A stretch of 64,000 bases of DNA. Origin: Pseudomonas sp. MMS21 TM103. Lineage in GTDB: Bacteria; Pseudomonadota; Gammaproteobacteria; Pseudomonadales; Pseudomonadaceae. Location of the stretch: contig NZ_JAJISP010000004.1 of the NCBI RefSeq assembly GCF_022132145.1, positions 1-64,000 of the forward strand, written 5' to 3'. Under the pieces are notes generated by a model, which searched no databases, was not told where the DNA came from, and saw nothing but the letters and a program-made list of their open reading frames with translations. The position numbers were made by a program, and so were the translations under genes. Of this stretch, positions 36,574 through 44,985 are shown in pieces. The stretch's first letter is position 1, and every line of letters begins with the position of its first letter.

Positions 36574-37899
36574 TCAACGTGCGTAGTGCCACTGCGGTAG
36601 CCACAGCGCCAGTTGCGGAAACACCATCACCAAAATCAATGCCAGGACCATCACCAGCACGAAGGGCGTAACCGAGACGTAGATGTCCCTCAACGTCACT
36701 TCCGGCGGAGCCATGGCGCGCATAAGGAACAGGTTGTAGCCAAAGGGCGGGGTCATATAGGCGATCTGGCAGGTTATGGTGTAGAGCACGCCGTACCAGA
36801 TCAGGTCGAAGCCCAGGGCGCCGACCAACGGCACATAGAGCGGTGCGACGATCACCAGCATGGCGGTGTCGTCGAGAAACATGCCCATGATGATGAACGA
36901 CAATTGCATCATGATCAGCACCTGCCACGGCCCCAGGCCAAGGCGGTCGATAAAGAACCCCTCGATGGCTTTCACCGCGCCGAGACCATCGAATACCGCG
37001 CCGAAACACAGGGCGGCGAGAATGATCCACATGAACATGCAGGTGATGCCGAGGGTCTTGCGCAGGGTTTCCTCCATCACCTGGGCGGTCAGCCTGCGCT
37101 TGACCAGGGCAGCCAGGGTTGCCGCCGCCGCGCCCACCGCCGAGCTTTCGACCAGACTGGTGATGCCCATCAGGAACAAGCCAGTCATCGAGAAGAAGAT
37201 AAACAGCGGGGCGATGCCGGCCCTGAGCAAGCGGACCTTCTCGCCCCAGCTGATCTGCTGGCGCTCCTCTTCCGGCAGGGCAGGCCCCAACGCCGGGTTC
37301 AGACGGCAACGGATGACGATATACAGCACGAACATGCTCGCCATCATCAGCCCGGGAAAGACCCCGGCCAGCCACAGTTGGCCCACCGGCTGACGGGCGA
37401 TCATGCCGTACAGCACCAGCACCACGCTGGGCGGAATGAGGATGCCCAGCGAACTGCCGGCCTGGATCACCCCGGTGACCATGATCTTGTCGTACCCGCG
37501 GCGCAGCAGCTCAGGCAAGGCGATGCTGGCACCGATGGCCATGCCGGCCACGCTCAGCCCGTTCATCGCCGAGATCGCCACCATCAGGGCGATGGTGCCA
37601 ATGGCCAGGCCTCCGTGCAACGGCCCCATCCAGACGTGGAACATGCGGTAGAGGTCATCGGCCAGACCGGACTCGGAGAGCATGTAACCCATGAACACGA
37701 ACATCGGCAGGGTCAGCAGCGGGTACCACTTCATCAACTTCATCGCGGCGCTGAAGGCCACTTCGGCACCACCGTCGCCCCACAGCAGCAGGGCGGCGGC
37801 GACCGCGACGAAACCGATGGCGCCGAACACCCGCTTGCCGGTGAGCAGCAGCAGCATCATCGTGGAAAACATCAACAGCGCGATGAGTTCGTAACTCAT
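36574..37899 (-). CDS. TRAP transporter large permease (DctM family)
   Basis: A 441-aa inner-membrane protein with about twelve helices. DctM family stretches are GYMLSESGLADDLYRMFHVWMGPLHGGLAIGTIALMVAISAMNGLS, LGILIPPSVVLVLYG and GMFLDDTAMLVIVAPLYVPL. It uses a sodium gradient to move the substrate delivered by the binding protein. It starts at 37899 with one base overlapping the stop of the small permease gene (TAATG); the longer open frame is rejected. Confidence 0.92.
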   Translation of the reverse strand: MSYELIALLMFSTMMLLLLTGKRVFGAIGFVAVAAALLLWGDGGAEVAFSAAMKLMKWYPLLTLPMFVFMGYMLSESGLADDLYRMFHVWMGPLHGGLAIGTIALMVAISAMNGLSVAGMAIGASIALPELLRRGYDKIMVTGVIQAGSSLGILIPPSVVLVLYGMIARQPVGQLWLAGVFPGLMMASMFVLYIVIRCRLNPALGPALPEEERQQISWGEKVRLLRAGIAPLFIFFSMTGLFLMGITSLVESSAVGAAAATLAALVKRRLTAQVMEETLRKTLGITCMFMWIILAALCFGAVFDGLGAVKAIEGFFIDRLGLGPWQVLIMMQLSFIIMGMFLDDTAMLVIVAPLYVPLVGALGFDLIWYGVLYTITCQIAYMTPPFGYNLFLMRAMAPPEVTLRDIYVSVTPFVLVMVLALILVMVFPQLALWLPQWHYAR

Positions 37900-38405
37900 T
37901 AAAGCGTCTCCCCGCGGGCCGCGGCGAGATCCCTGAAAAAGGTCGCAATCGACTGCAGCAGCATCATTGCCACACCGAAGGTCATGATGATCTTGATGGG
38001 CGCCATATACGGCGACCAGGCCGAGTAGCTGGTTTCGCCATACTGAAGGGCATAGGCCGTGGAGGAGATCCCGCCATAGAGCAGGAACACCAGATAGAAA
38101 ATCAGGAAGCCTATGGTGATGGCATCCATCATCGCGGCGGTGCGCGGCGACCAACGGCTATAGAACAGGTCCATGCGCACATGGGCATCGAGTTGCATGG
38201 AGTAACCGCCGCCCAGGAGGAAGTAGGCGACCATCAGGAACTGCGCGACTTCCAGGGTCCAGATCGCCGGATCGGCGAAGGTCTTGCTGACCGAGGAATA
38301 CAGCAGAACCGCCAGCATCACGAAAATCAGGTACATGGCAATGCGGCCGATGAACCGGTTCATCGCGTCCACGGCTCGCACGAACACCTGTATGGCCTTG
38401 GGCAT
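37899..38405 (-). CDS. TRAP transporter small permease (DctQ family)
   Basis: A 168-aa protein with four hydrophobic segments (about 20-42, 55-75, 95-115, 135-155) and the DctQ family TFADPAIWTLEVAQFLMVAYFLLGGGYSMQLDAHVRMDLFYSRWS stretch. It partners the large permease, translated with a one-base overlap. The ATG at 38405 follows GGTAGGTGG; the reading frame is open further upstream without a start site. First gene of the transporter-enzyme operon. Confidence 0.9.
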   Translation of the reverse strand: MPKAIQVFVRAVDAMNRFIGRIAMYLIFVMLAVLLYSSVSKTFADPAIWTLEVAQFLMVAYFLLGGGYSMQLDAHVRMDLFYSRWSPRTAAMMDAITIGFLIFYLVFLLYGGISSTAYALQYGETSYSAWSPYMAPIKIIMTFGVAMMLLQSIATFFRDLAAARGETL

Positions 38406-38469
38406 GCCACCTACCCGCAAAAATTGGTTATTCCGAAACTCTAGTTGAACATTCGATAAAGCCAACTTT

Positions 38470-38491
38470 AACTGGGCAATAACTGGGCAAT
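38470..38491. promoter_or_regulatory. 11-base tandem repeat upstream of the TRAP operon
   Basis: AACTGGGCAAT occurs twice head to tail (38470-38480, 38481-38491), one helical turn apart, about 65 bases before the dctQ-like start. Repeats at this spacing are typical operators for activators that bind one DNA face. No cognate regulator is encoded nearby. Confidence 0.4.
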
Positions 38492-38552
38492 CTGCCAGCA
38501 GCCGGAGCCCGGCAGCACGGTTTAACCTGACGCTGCGAGGCTCCTTGCGCCC

Positions 38553-39443
38553 TTACAACCCGGCGTCGTGCAGGCGCCGGGCATGCGCCACGAACAACCC
38601 CACTGGATCGGCGCCCTTGCCGACCAGGCCGAAGGTCTGGTTGACGATATCGAAGTGGTCGAGCGGAAAGTCATCGCCGATTACCGTGCCCAGGTGCGAG
38701 CTGTAGCGCCCGACCATCCCGTCGCAATGCCCGGCTTCGCGGCGAAAGGTACGAGCGAACATTCGGCAGGCACGGTTTGGTCCGTCGAAGCGGTTGCCGC
38801 CACGATCGGTGATGCCCGGTTGCAAGGTGCCGGACCAGGAGTAATAGCGCACGCCATTGACCTCGGCCGCACCCTCGCCGCCCCAGGTGGCCGGCAGGCC
38901 GTGGGGGAATTGACGATTGAAGGCGGCGACGCCCTCGGTGGTCAGTGACTGCTGGGCGGCGGCGACATCGACGGGCAGGCGCGGGCCTGTGTAGCCGGTC
39001 TCCAACCAGGCCATGCAACGGGCTACGCCGCGCAGCACGACGGTCAAGAACCGCTCGCGCCAGCTGCCATGGGGCGCCTTGCGCTGGAGAAAGTCAGCCA
39101 GCTCAGAACCATGATTGGGACCGGCTACCGAGGTCACCGAAGCCACCCACTCGGGTTTCAGAGCGGCGGCGTAACGCGCAGTCAGCGCGCCCTGGCTATG
39201 ACCGATCAGGTGCACCCTGTCGGCACCGGTTTCCTTGAGTATCTGGGCGATCCGTTCGAGCAGTTGCTCGCCTCGCACCTCACTGGAGTGCACCGCGGAC
39301 ACCAGCACCGGGAAGACCCTGGCGCCCTGGCGGCGTAGCGCCGCGATGATGCCGAACCAGTAGGAATAACCGAGCAAACGGATGAAGCCGAGCAAGCCCG
39401 GCACCAACACCAGGGGGTAACGTGGCGCAGTGGTAGTCGACAT
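38553..39443 (-). CDS. Triacylglycerol lipase (family I)
   Basis: A 296-aa alpha/beta hydrolase of the bacterial family I lipases: oxyanion region LVLVPGLLGF, nucleophile motif GHSQG (Ser about residue 82), VASVTSVAGPNHGSELADF, Ca2+-site region in GDDFPLDHFDIVNQTFGL with the catalytic His. Unlike classical LipA it shows no signal peptide (it begins MSTTTAPRYPLVLVPG) and no Lif foldase gene is adjacent, so it may be intracellular or exported by another route. It stands alone between the TRAP operon and a small secreted-protein gene. Confidence 0.87.
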   Translation of the reverse strand: MSTTTAPRYPLVLVPGLLGFIRLLGYSYWFGIIAALRRQGARVFPVLVSAVHSSEVRGEQLLERIAQILKETGADRVHLIGHSQGALTARYAAALKPEWVASVTSVAGPNHGSELADFLQRKAPHGSWRERFLTVVLRGVARCMAWLETGYTGPRLPVDVAAAQQSLTTEGVAAFNRQFPHGLPATWGGEGAAEVNGVRYYSWSGTLQPGITDRGGNRFDGPNRACRMFARTFRREAGHCDGMVGRYSSHLGTVIGDDFPLDHFDIVNQTFGLVGKGADPVGLFVAHARRLHDAGL

Positions 39444-39680
39444 ATTTGATCATCCCTGTTTGAAACAGATGGCTCGGCGCCGCTGGCAGCAACGCCGATA
39501 TGTGCGCAAGGTGCGGCCAACCATAACCCGAAGTCGGCGCAAACATGCGTGCAGGGCAGTGCACCGACGCCACAATCACCAGGATCGATGGACACTATCA
39601 GAGCGCTTAACTTCTAATCCGCAGCCAGGCCCCTAGTATTGGCTCCCATAGCCATTGATCCCCACGTGGAGGAGCCAATC

Positions 39681-39869
39681 ATGCAACGTACCATTGTCAT
39701 CAGCCTGCTGCTGGGACTGTTCGCCGGTAATGCGGCGGCATTGCCGAGCCAGTACCCGATGCCCTTGCTCGGTGAAGCAAGAGACAGTCAGCCAGAAACC
39801 CTGCCGCAGGATCGCCATGTCGCAGCAGGCGGTGCCGCGCGCCTGCTGGAACAGCGGCACAACGCCTGA
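39681..39869 (+). CDS. Small secreted protein of unknown function
   Basis: A 62-aa protein with a good signal peptide (MQRTIVISLLLGLFAGNAAA, cleavage about residue 20) and a mature part of about 42 residues that is Pro/Gln/Arg-rich. A GGAGGAG ribosome binding site precedes the ATG at 39681; an in-frame start 42 bases upstream is rejected. No family recognised. It is convergent with the AEC pseudogene, ending ten bases before its end. Confidence 0.65.
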   Translation: MQRTIVISLLLGLFAGNAAALPSQYPMPLLGEARDSQPETLPQDRHVAAGGAARLLEQRHNA

Positions 39870-39878
39870 GTACGCACC

Positions 39879-40238
39879 TCAGAGTACCGCGAGCATCCAC
39901 AACGGTAGCGTCAGCGCCGCCAGCACGGTGGAGAGAAAGATCGCCGAGCTGACATTGCGCGTGTCTTCCGGGGTTTTCGCGAAGGCCAGGATATTAACCC
40001 CACTGGAGCACGCCGCCAGCAGCACCGGCAGCTAATAGGCCAAGAGCAACATCGGCGACAGGCCGTCGCCCAGGGCGGCCTTGGCAATGCCGGCGAACAG
40101 CAGCGTCGGCATAAACAGCTTGAAGGTGATAGTGGCCAGCCCGGCCGCCGACTCGGCGCTCAACCACTGGCGCCAGCCGAGCAGATAGCCCAGCACGATC
40201 AACACGAAGATCGGCAGAATCGCCAGCACAACCAGCAT
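39879..40238 (-). pseudogene. AEC family transporter remnant, internally deleted
   Basis: On the minus strand, the N-terminal 68 codons (MLVVLAILPIFVLIVLGYLLGW...MLLLAY) are typical of an auxin-efflux-carrier family permease. An in-frame TAG (40032-40034) follows, then about 50 codons (LPVLLAACSSGVNILAFAKTPEDTRNVSSAIFLSTVL...) matching the last helix of such proteins. Normal length is about 300 aa, so roughly 190 residues of the middle are gone. Both parts share one frame, consistent with a single deletion plus a stop. Confidence 0.75.
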
Positions 40239-40496
40239 CAATCCAGATACTTCCGAAGCACGCGAGCAAACCGCCAACACTCATTTTGAAGGCGCGCAAG
40301 CATACCCGCGCGCCTGGCGAATTACGACAGAGCGCTGGCCAGGCTTCGCTCCCCAAGGGCTGTCGGGATTTCCCGGACCCAGGCGACTCACGCGACCTAT
40401 CGGCATAGCGCGCATAGTCCGCGGCAACAGGCCAAGGCACCGCGCCAGGGCGGCCCGCCTACAGAAATCCCATCGCCTGGGCAGGCCAGCGGCCAT

Positions 40497-40513
40497 TGCA
40501 CCAAAACAATGCA
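40497..40513 (+). promoter_or_regulatory. NtrC-like binding site upstream of ureE
   Basis: TGCACCA-AAA-CAATGCA: the left half matches the NtrC consensus TGCACCA-N3-TGGTGCA exactly and the right half keeps the outer TGCA. It lies about 100 bases before the sigma-54 promoter, the usual distance for enhancer binding. One half is degenerate, so confidence is moderate. Confidence 0.5.
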
Positions 40514-40608
40514 GGCATCTCGGGTACGCACCGAAACAACCCCGCCTGACGCCCCATTGCGGCCGCCACCCGACGCGCAGGCCGCTACCGGCCTGGGCTC
40601 GCGCCGCT

Positions 40609-40624
40609 TGGCAAGGCCCTTGCT
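40609..40624 (+). promoter_or_regulatory. sigma-54 promoter of the ureEFG-hupE operon
   Basis: TGGCAAGGCCCTTGCT: GG and GC of the -24/-12 elements are exactly ten bases apart and both flanks fit TGGCAC-N5-TTGCW. Transcription would start about 40635, 26 bases before ureE. With the NtrC-like site this predicts induction on nitrogen limitation. Confidence 0.75.
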
Positions 40625-40660
40625 CTGTTCAGCGGCATCATCCTGCCGGAAACTGCCCCC

Positions 40661-41161
40661 ATGCTGGTGATCCACCAACGCATCGCCGCCCAGGAGCACT
40701 GGGACGCGGAACTTGAATTGACCTTCGAGGCTCGCAGCAAAAGCCGCCTGCGCTGCTTCAGCCGCAGTGGCGAAGACGTCGGCCTGTTCCTCGAACGTGG
40801 CCAGCCGCCCTTGCACGACGGCGAATGCCTGAGGGCCGAAGACGGCCGCACCGTGCGCGTCTGCGCCCGCACCGAACAGTTGCTGCACGTCACCTGCGCC
40901 AATCCCTTCGAGCTGATGCGCGCGGCCTATCACCTGGGCAACCGCCACGTCGCCCTGCAACTGGGCGACGGCTGGCTACGCCTGCCCGACGACTACGTGC
41001 TCAAAGCCATGCTCGAGCAACTGGGCGCCCAGGTCACGCTGATCGAAGCGCCCTACCAGCCCGAGCAAGGCGCCTATGGCGGCGGCCACCACCACTCCCA
41101 TGCCGGTGATGCCGAATTCAGCTACGCGCCGCGCCTGCATCAGTTCGGGGCACGCAAGTGA
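40661..41161 (+). CDS. ureE: Urease accessory protein UreE
   Basis: A 166-aa nickel metallochaperone for urease. It shows the UreE N-terminal peptide-binding domain (about 1-75), the metal-binding central part with FELMRAAYHLGNRHVALQL (the conserved interface His in GNRH), and a C-terminal His-rich tail GGGHHHSHAGDAEF that can hold further nickel. It starts the accessory operon and overlaps ureF by 4 bases. Urease structural genes are not in the window. Confidence 0.93.
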   Translation: MLVIHQRIAAQEHWDAELELTFEARSKSRLRCFSRSGEDVGLFLERGQPPLHDGECLRAEDGRTVRVCARTEQLLHVTCANPFELMRAAYHLGNRHVALQLGDGWLRLPDDYVLKAMLEQLGAQVTLIEAPYQPEQGAYGGGHHHSHAGDAEFSYAPRLHQFGARK

Positions 41162-41832
41162 ACAAGGCCTGGGCGCTACTCAGGCTGGCCAGCCCGCAAT
41201 TACCCATCGGTGGCTACAGCTACTCGCAAGCCCTGGAAATTGCGGTCGAGCAAGGTCAGGTCGCTAACGCCGAGAGCGCCAAAGGCTGGATCGCCGATCA
41301 ACTCCTGCTCAACCTGGCGCGCTTCGAGGCGCCGCTGCTACTGGCCCACTGCACGGCTGCAGTCGCCGACGACTGGGCGACCCTGCAGAGCCTCGCTGCC
41401 CAGCAGCGCGCCAGCCGCGAAACCCGCGAACTGCGCCAGGAAAGCCGGCAGATGGGCTATTCCCTCGAGCAGCTGCTAAGCGGCTTGCCCGAGTTGGACC
41501 CGGCTGCCCGCGCGCTGTTTGCCGAACTGCCGGAACCCGGCCTGGCCGTGGCCTGGGCGCTGGCCGCCCGGGCCTGGCGGATCAATCCGCAGGACGCCCT
41601 CGCGGCCTGGCTGTGGGGGTGGCTGGAGAACCAACTGGCGGTACTGATGAAAACCCTGCCACTCGGCCAGCAAGCCGCGCAACGCCTGACCTCGGCGCTG
41701 TTGCCGATGCTCGAACTGGCGCAACAGCAGGCAACCCAACGGCCACCCGAACACTGGGGCAGCGCCGCCTTCGGCCTAACCCTGGCCAGCATGGCGCACG
41801 AGCGCCAGTACAGCCGTCTATTCCGTTCTTGA
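41158..41832 (+). CDS. ureF: Urease accessory protein UreF
   Basis: A 224-aa helical protein that with UreH(D) and UreG loads nickel into urease, acting as GTPase-activity gate. The family N-terminus is clear: [28 protein letters not shown], followed by [17 protein letters not shown] start overlaps the ureE stop by 4 bases, so translation is coupled. Confidence 0.93.
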   Translation: MNKAWALLRLASPQLPIGGYSYSQALEIAVEQGQVANAESAKGWIADQLLLNLARFEAPLLLAHCTAAVADDWATLQSLAAQQRASRETRELRQESRQMGYSLEQLLSGLPELDPAARALFAELPEPGLAVAWALAARAWRINPQDALAAWLWGWLENQLAVLMKTLPLGQQAAQRLTSALLPMLELAQQQATQRPPEHWGSAAFGLTLASMAHERQYSRLFRS

Positions 41833-41845
41833 TAAGGAAAAAAAC

Positions 41846-42460
41846 ATGAACAGCCAACCCCTGCGCATCGGCATCGGCGGCCCGGTAGGTTCCGGCAAGA
41901 CCGCCCTGACCCTGGCCCTGTGCCTGGCCCTGCGCGAACGCTACAACCTGGCCGTGGTGACCAACGACATCTACACCCAGGAGGACGCCCAGTTCCTGGT
42001 GCGCAATGAAGCCCTGGCGCCGGAGCGGATCATCGGCGTGGAAACCGGTGGTTGCCCGCACACGGCGATCCGCGAGGACGCCTCGATCAACCTGGAGGCG
42101 GTCGACCAGCTCAACCGGCGCTTCCCCGGCCTCGACCTGATCATCGTCGAATCCGGCGGCGACAACCTGTCGGCCACCTTCAGCCCGGAATTGTCCGACC
42201 TGACCATCTACGTCATAGACGTCTCGGCCGGCGACAAGCTGCCGCGCAAGGGCGGCCCGGGCATCTGCAAATCCGACCTGCTGGTGATCAACAAGATCGA
42301 CCTGGCCCCCCTGGTCGGCGCTTCCCTCGAGGTGATGGAGCGCGACACCCTGAAGATGCGCGGCGCCAAGCCCTTCGTCTTCAGTAACCAGAAGGTCGGC
42401 TTGGGCCTCGACGAGATCATCGCCTTCATCGAACGCCACGGCATGCTCAACGTCGCCTGA
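41846..42460 (+). CDS. ureG: Urease accessory GTPase UreG
   Basis: A 204-aa SIMIBI-class GTPase that drives nickel insertion. Walker [12 protein letters not shown] (about 11-21), metal-binding CPH motif in [13 protein letters not shown], Walker B-like [10 protein letters not shown] and base-recognition [11 protein letters not shown] are intact. It begins 13 bases after ureF with AAGGAAAA upstream. Confidence 0.96.
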   Translation: MNSQPLRIGIGGPVGSGKTALTLALCLALRERYNLAVVTNDIYTQEDAQFLVRNEALAPERIIGVETGGCPHTAIREDASINLEAVDQLNRRFPGLDLIIVESGGDNLSATFSPELSDLTIYVIDVSAGDKLPRKGGPGICKSDLLVINKIDLAPLVGASLEVMERDTLKMRGAKPFVFSNQKVGLGLDEIIAFIERHGMLNVA

Positions 42461-42492
42461 GCCGAGCCACTTCCCCCCCGTAAGGAGACCCC

Positions 42493-43074
42493 ATGACCCT
42501 GCGCCAATCGCTGTTCGCCCTCGCCCTGCTCCTCAGCCCGGCTGCGGCCTTCGCCCACACCGGCCATGAGCATGCCGGCGTGCTGGCCGGCCTGGCCCAC
42601 CCGCTCTTGGGCCTCGACCATTTGCTGGCGATGCTCGCCGTCGGTCTCTGGGCCGCACAGCAGGCAGGCGCGGCGCGCTGGGCGCTGCCCCTGACCTTCG
42701 TCGCCAGCATGCTGCTCGGCGGTCTGTTCGGCTTTGCCGGCATGCACATTCCGCTGATGGAGACCGGCATCGCCGGCTCGCCACTGGCCTTCGGCCTTCT
42801 GGTGGCGGTGGCCGCGCGCCTGCCGATGGCCCTGTCACTCGGCCTGACCGCGCTATTCGCCCTGACCCACGGCGTGGCCCATGGCCTGGAACTGCCGGCC
42901 CTGACCAGCCCCTGGCGTTACGCACTCGGGTTCGTCATCGCCACCGCCGCCTTGCACGCCAGTGGCTACCTCATGGTGCGCATGCTGCCGCAAGTGGCGG
43001 CGCCACTGCTGTTGCGGCTGGCGGGCGTTGCCTCGGCGGTCAGCGGCGCGTGGCTGCTGGCCAACTCGCCATAG
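42493..43074 (+). CDS. ureJ: HupE/UreJ family membrane protein
   Basis: A 193-aa protein with a signal-like start (to about residue 20, AFAHTGHEH) and six hydrophobic segments. It has the HupE/UreJ motif HPLLGLDHLLAMLAVGLWAAQ near the N-terminus and LTHGVAHGLELP later, where histidines and aspartate probably bind nickel. It is thought to be a secondary nickel transporter. AAGGAG precedes the ATG; it follows ureG by 32 bases, the order seen in other urease clusters. Confidence 0.88.
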   Translation: MTLRQSLFALALLLSPAAAFAHTGHEHAGVLAGLAHPLLGLDHLLAMLAVGLWAAQQAGAARWALPLTFVASMLLGGLFGFAGMHIPLMETGIAGSPLAFGLLVAVAARLPMALSLGLTALFALTHGVAHGLELPALTSPWRYALGFVIATAALHASGYLMVRMLPQVAAPLLLRLAGVASAVSGAWLLANSP

Positions 43075-43319
43075 ACCCTGTGCTCACGGACAAGCTCTGC
43101 GACCGCTAGTGGGGGATGACGCTGTATCCATCCGCCACTAGCGATGGAGAATGAACCCGAGCCTATTCTCGCGGCCCGGGATAAGCCTTGGTGCAATCCG
43201 GCATGGCGCTGGCCGCAATGGTCTGCCGCCTGGCGCCATCCACCTCTCGCCCGGTGCCGATTGCTTTGGCATAGTCCGGTTGCCGGCCGCGCTTCGCTCC
43301 CGAACAGGTGGACATCCCC

Positions 43320-44231
43320 ATGCTGCGCTTCGCTCGTTTTCTTCTCGCCCCGTTGCTGTTGATCGCCATCGCCGTACTGGTGCTCGCCCTGACCAGCAGG
43401 CCGGCGACACAACCGGCAGTGCTGGCGGCATTCGCCGATCAGCCGCTGGTAATTGCCCATCGCGGCGGCAAGGGCCTGTGGCCGGAAAACAGCCTGTTCG
43501 CCTTCGAGCGCGCCCGGGCCTTGGGCGTGGACATGCTGGAAATGGATCTGCAACTGTCCAGCGACGGCGAACTGGTGGTGATTCACGACAGCACCTTGGA
43601 ACGCACCACCAATGGGCAAGGCGCCGTGGTCGCGCACAGCCTGGCGGAACTGCAGGCACTGGACGCCGGTTACCGCTGGAGCGCCGATGGCGGCGCAAGC
43701 CATCCCTACCGCGACCAGGGCATTGCCATTCCCAGCTTTGCCGAAGTGCTGGAACGCTTTCCAGACATGCCCAAGGTGATTGAGCTCAAAGCCCCGGATG
43801 CCGGCATGGCAGCGCAACTGTGTGCAGCCATCGTGGCTAACGACCAAGGGGACCGGGTGCTGGTCGGCAGTTTCCATGAACGCAGCCTGCAGTCGTTCCG
43901 CCAACACTGTCCGCAAGTCGCCACCGCCGCAGGCCCCGGTTCGATACGCCTGTTGCTGGCGCTCAACTGGCTGGGACTGGGCAGCCTGCTGTCGCCGTCC
44001 TACCAGGTGCTGCAAATTCCCGAGCGCCATAGCGGCGTGCAGATCGTCAGCCCGCGCCTGCTGCACACCGCCCAGGCGCGAGGCCTGAGCGTGCAACTGT
44101 GGACCATCAACGAACAACCGGCGATGCGCCGCCTCCTCGAGCAAGGCGCCCGCGGCCTGATCACCGATTACCCCGATCGCGCCTTGCAACTGCTCGGCCG
44201 CTCGACCCAGCTCGGTGCGCTGGATCAGTAA
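43320..44231 (+). CDS. Glycerophosphodiester phosphodiesterase
   Basis: A 303-aa enzyme that hydrolyses glycerophosphodiesters to glycerol 3-phosphate and an alcohol. N-terminal hydrophobic anchor or signal (about 5-27), then the GDPD TIM barrel with VIAHRGGKGLWPENSLFAF (catalytic H), DMLEMDLQLSSDGELVVIHD (E, D and second H) and IELKAP. The C-terminal QLWTINEQPAMRRLLEQGARGLITDYPD is family-typical. The ATG at 43320 follows AGGTGG; an in-frame GTG 12 bases earlier is less likely. Confidence 0.9.
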   Translation: MLRFARFLLAPLLLIAIAVLVLALTSRPATQPAVLAAFADQPLVIAHRGGKGLWPENSLFAFERARALGVDMLEMDLQLSSDGELVVIHDSTLERTTNGQGAVVAHSLAELQALDAGYRWSADGGASHPYRDQGIAIPSFAEVLERFPDMPKVIELKAPDAGMAAQLCAAIVANDQGDRVLVGSFHERSLQSFRQHCPQVATAAGPGSIRLLLALNWLGLGSLLSPSYQVLQIPERHSGVQIVSPRLLHTAQARGLSVQLWTINEQPAMRRLLEQGARGLITDYPDRALQLLGRSTQLGALDQ

Positions 44232-44839
44232 CCCATGCTGCAATTGAGCAAAAAACCAGCAACTACGGCCACGCCTAGTCCTGTGTGGCCTGGGTACAAG
44301 CGCGCTCAGCTTATCCACAGATCGCTCCACAGCTGCACTGGATAACTATCCTGGCAGTGTCCGGCACACCGGACAAACCCTTGAAATAACTGGATTATTC
44401 CTTGACCAGAAGCCGCTAGCCGTGTCCTCTCCGGGCGTTCGGCTGGATTGATCAAAAGCTGATCAACCCGCGCAAAGTCAGGCCTGGCGAGGCATTCAGC
44501 CAGGCATACAGAGTTACCCACAGGCCTACCCACAATAGTCGTGGACAACTTTGTGCTTTTATCCCCAGCCCTGGGATAACTCAGCCAAGCAACTGTTTTC
44601 ACAATAAAAATCAGGCTGGTCAAAAAACATACAAGCAGCCCGGACAGCCGCGCAACTAAGCCTGCATGCGTCTACACCCACCTTATCCACAGCTCGCTCC
44701 ACAGTCTTTGTGGGCAACTCGATGGAATACTTATTCACTTGCCCAGCGCTCCCTGAAACTATCGCCATCATCGAGACAATCAACCAGCCTGAACCCCACC
44801 AGGGTTGTAGCCTGAGCACCAGGCAACAGGAGAAAAACC
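44232..44839. other. intergenic region with a cluster of DnaA-box-like sites
   Basis: About 600 bases without a convincing gene. It contains two perfect DnaA boxes TTATCCACA (44311-44319, 44683-44691), each within a 22-base repeat that differs at one base and includes GCTCCACAG. Near-matches are TTACCCACA (44514-44522), CTACCCACA (about 44527-44535), an inverted TTGTCCACG (44540-44548) and an inverted TTGCCCACA (about 44710-44718). The region is not A/T-rich and no dnaA or dnaN gene is near, so it is more like a DnaA-titrating or regulatory cluster than the chromosome origin. Confidence 0.45.
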
Positions 44840-44914
44840 ATGCCCCTGAATGAGTTGCTACGCAGCCTGCTCGTCGCCTATGCCGCAGGCGCCTGCGGCA
44901 ACAGTGCCGAATGA
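44840..44914 (+). CDS. Possible small ORF (24 aa)
   Basis: ATG-initiated 24-residue frame MPLNELLRSLLVAYAAGACGNSAE preceded by CAGGAGAAAAA, a near-ideal Shine-Dalgarno at 7 bases. The peptide is hydrophobic at its centre. It could be a real microprotein, a leader peptide for the downstream LOG gene 72 bases away, or the truncated start of a lost gene. No likeness recognised. Confidence 0.3.
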   Translation: MPLNELLRSLLVAYAAGACGNSAE

Positions 44915-44985
44915 ACAGCCTGAACGCTTGGTAGACGCCCGCAGACTGGCTAACCTGTGAACCCTTTCACCATCAGGAAGCCAGC

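Noticed and set aside
44311..44718. Chromosomal replication origin
   Set aside because: DnaA boxes are present, but there is no A/T-rich unwinding region and none of the usual origin neighbours (dnaA, dnaN, rpmH, gidA).
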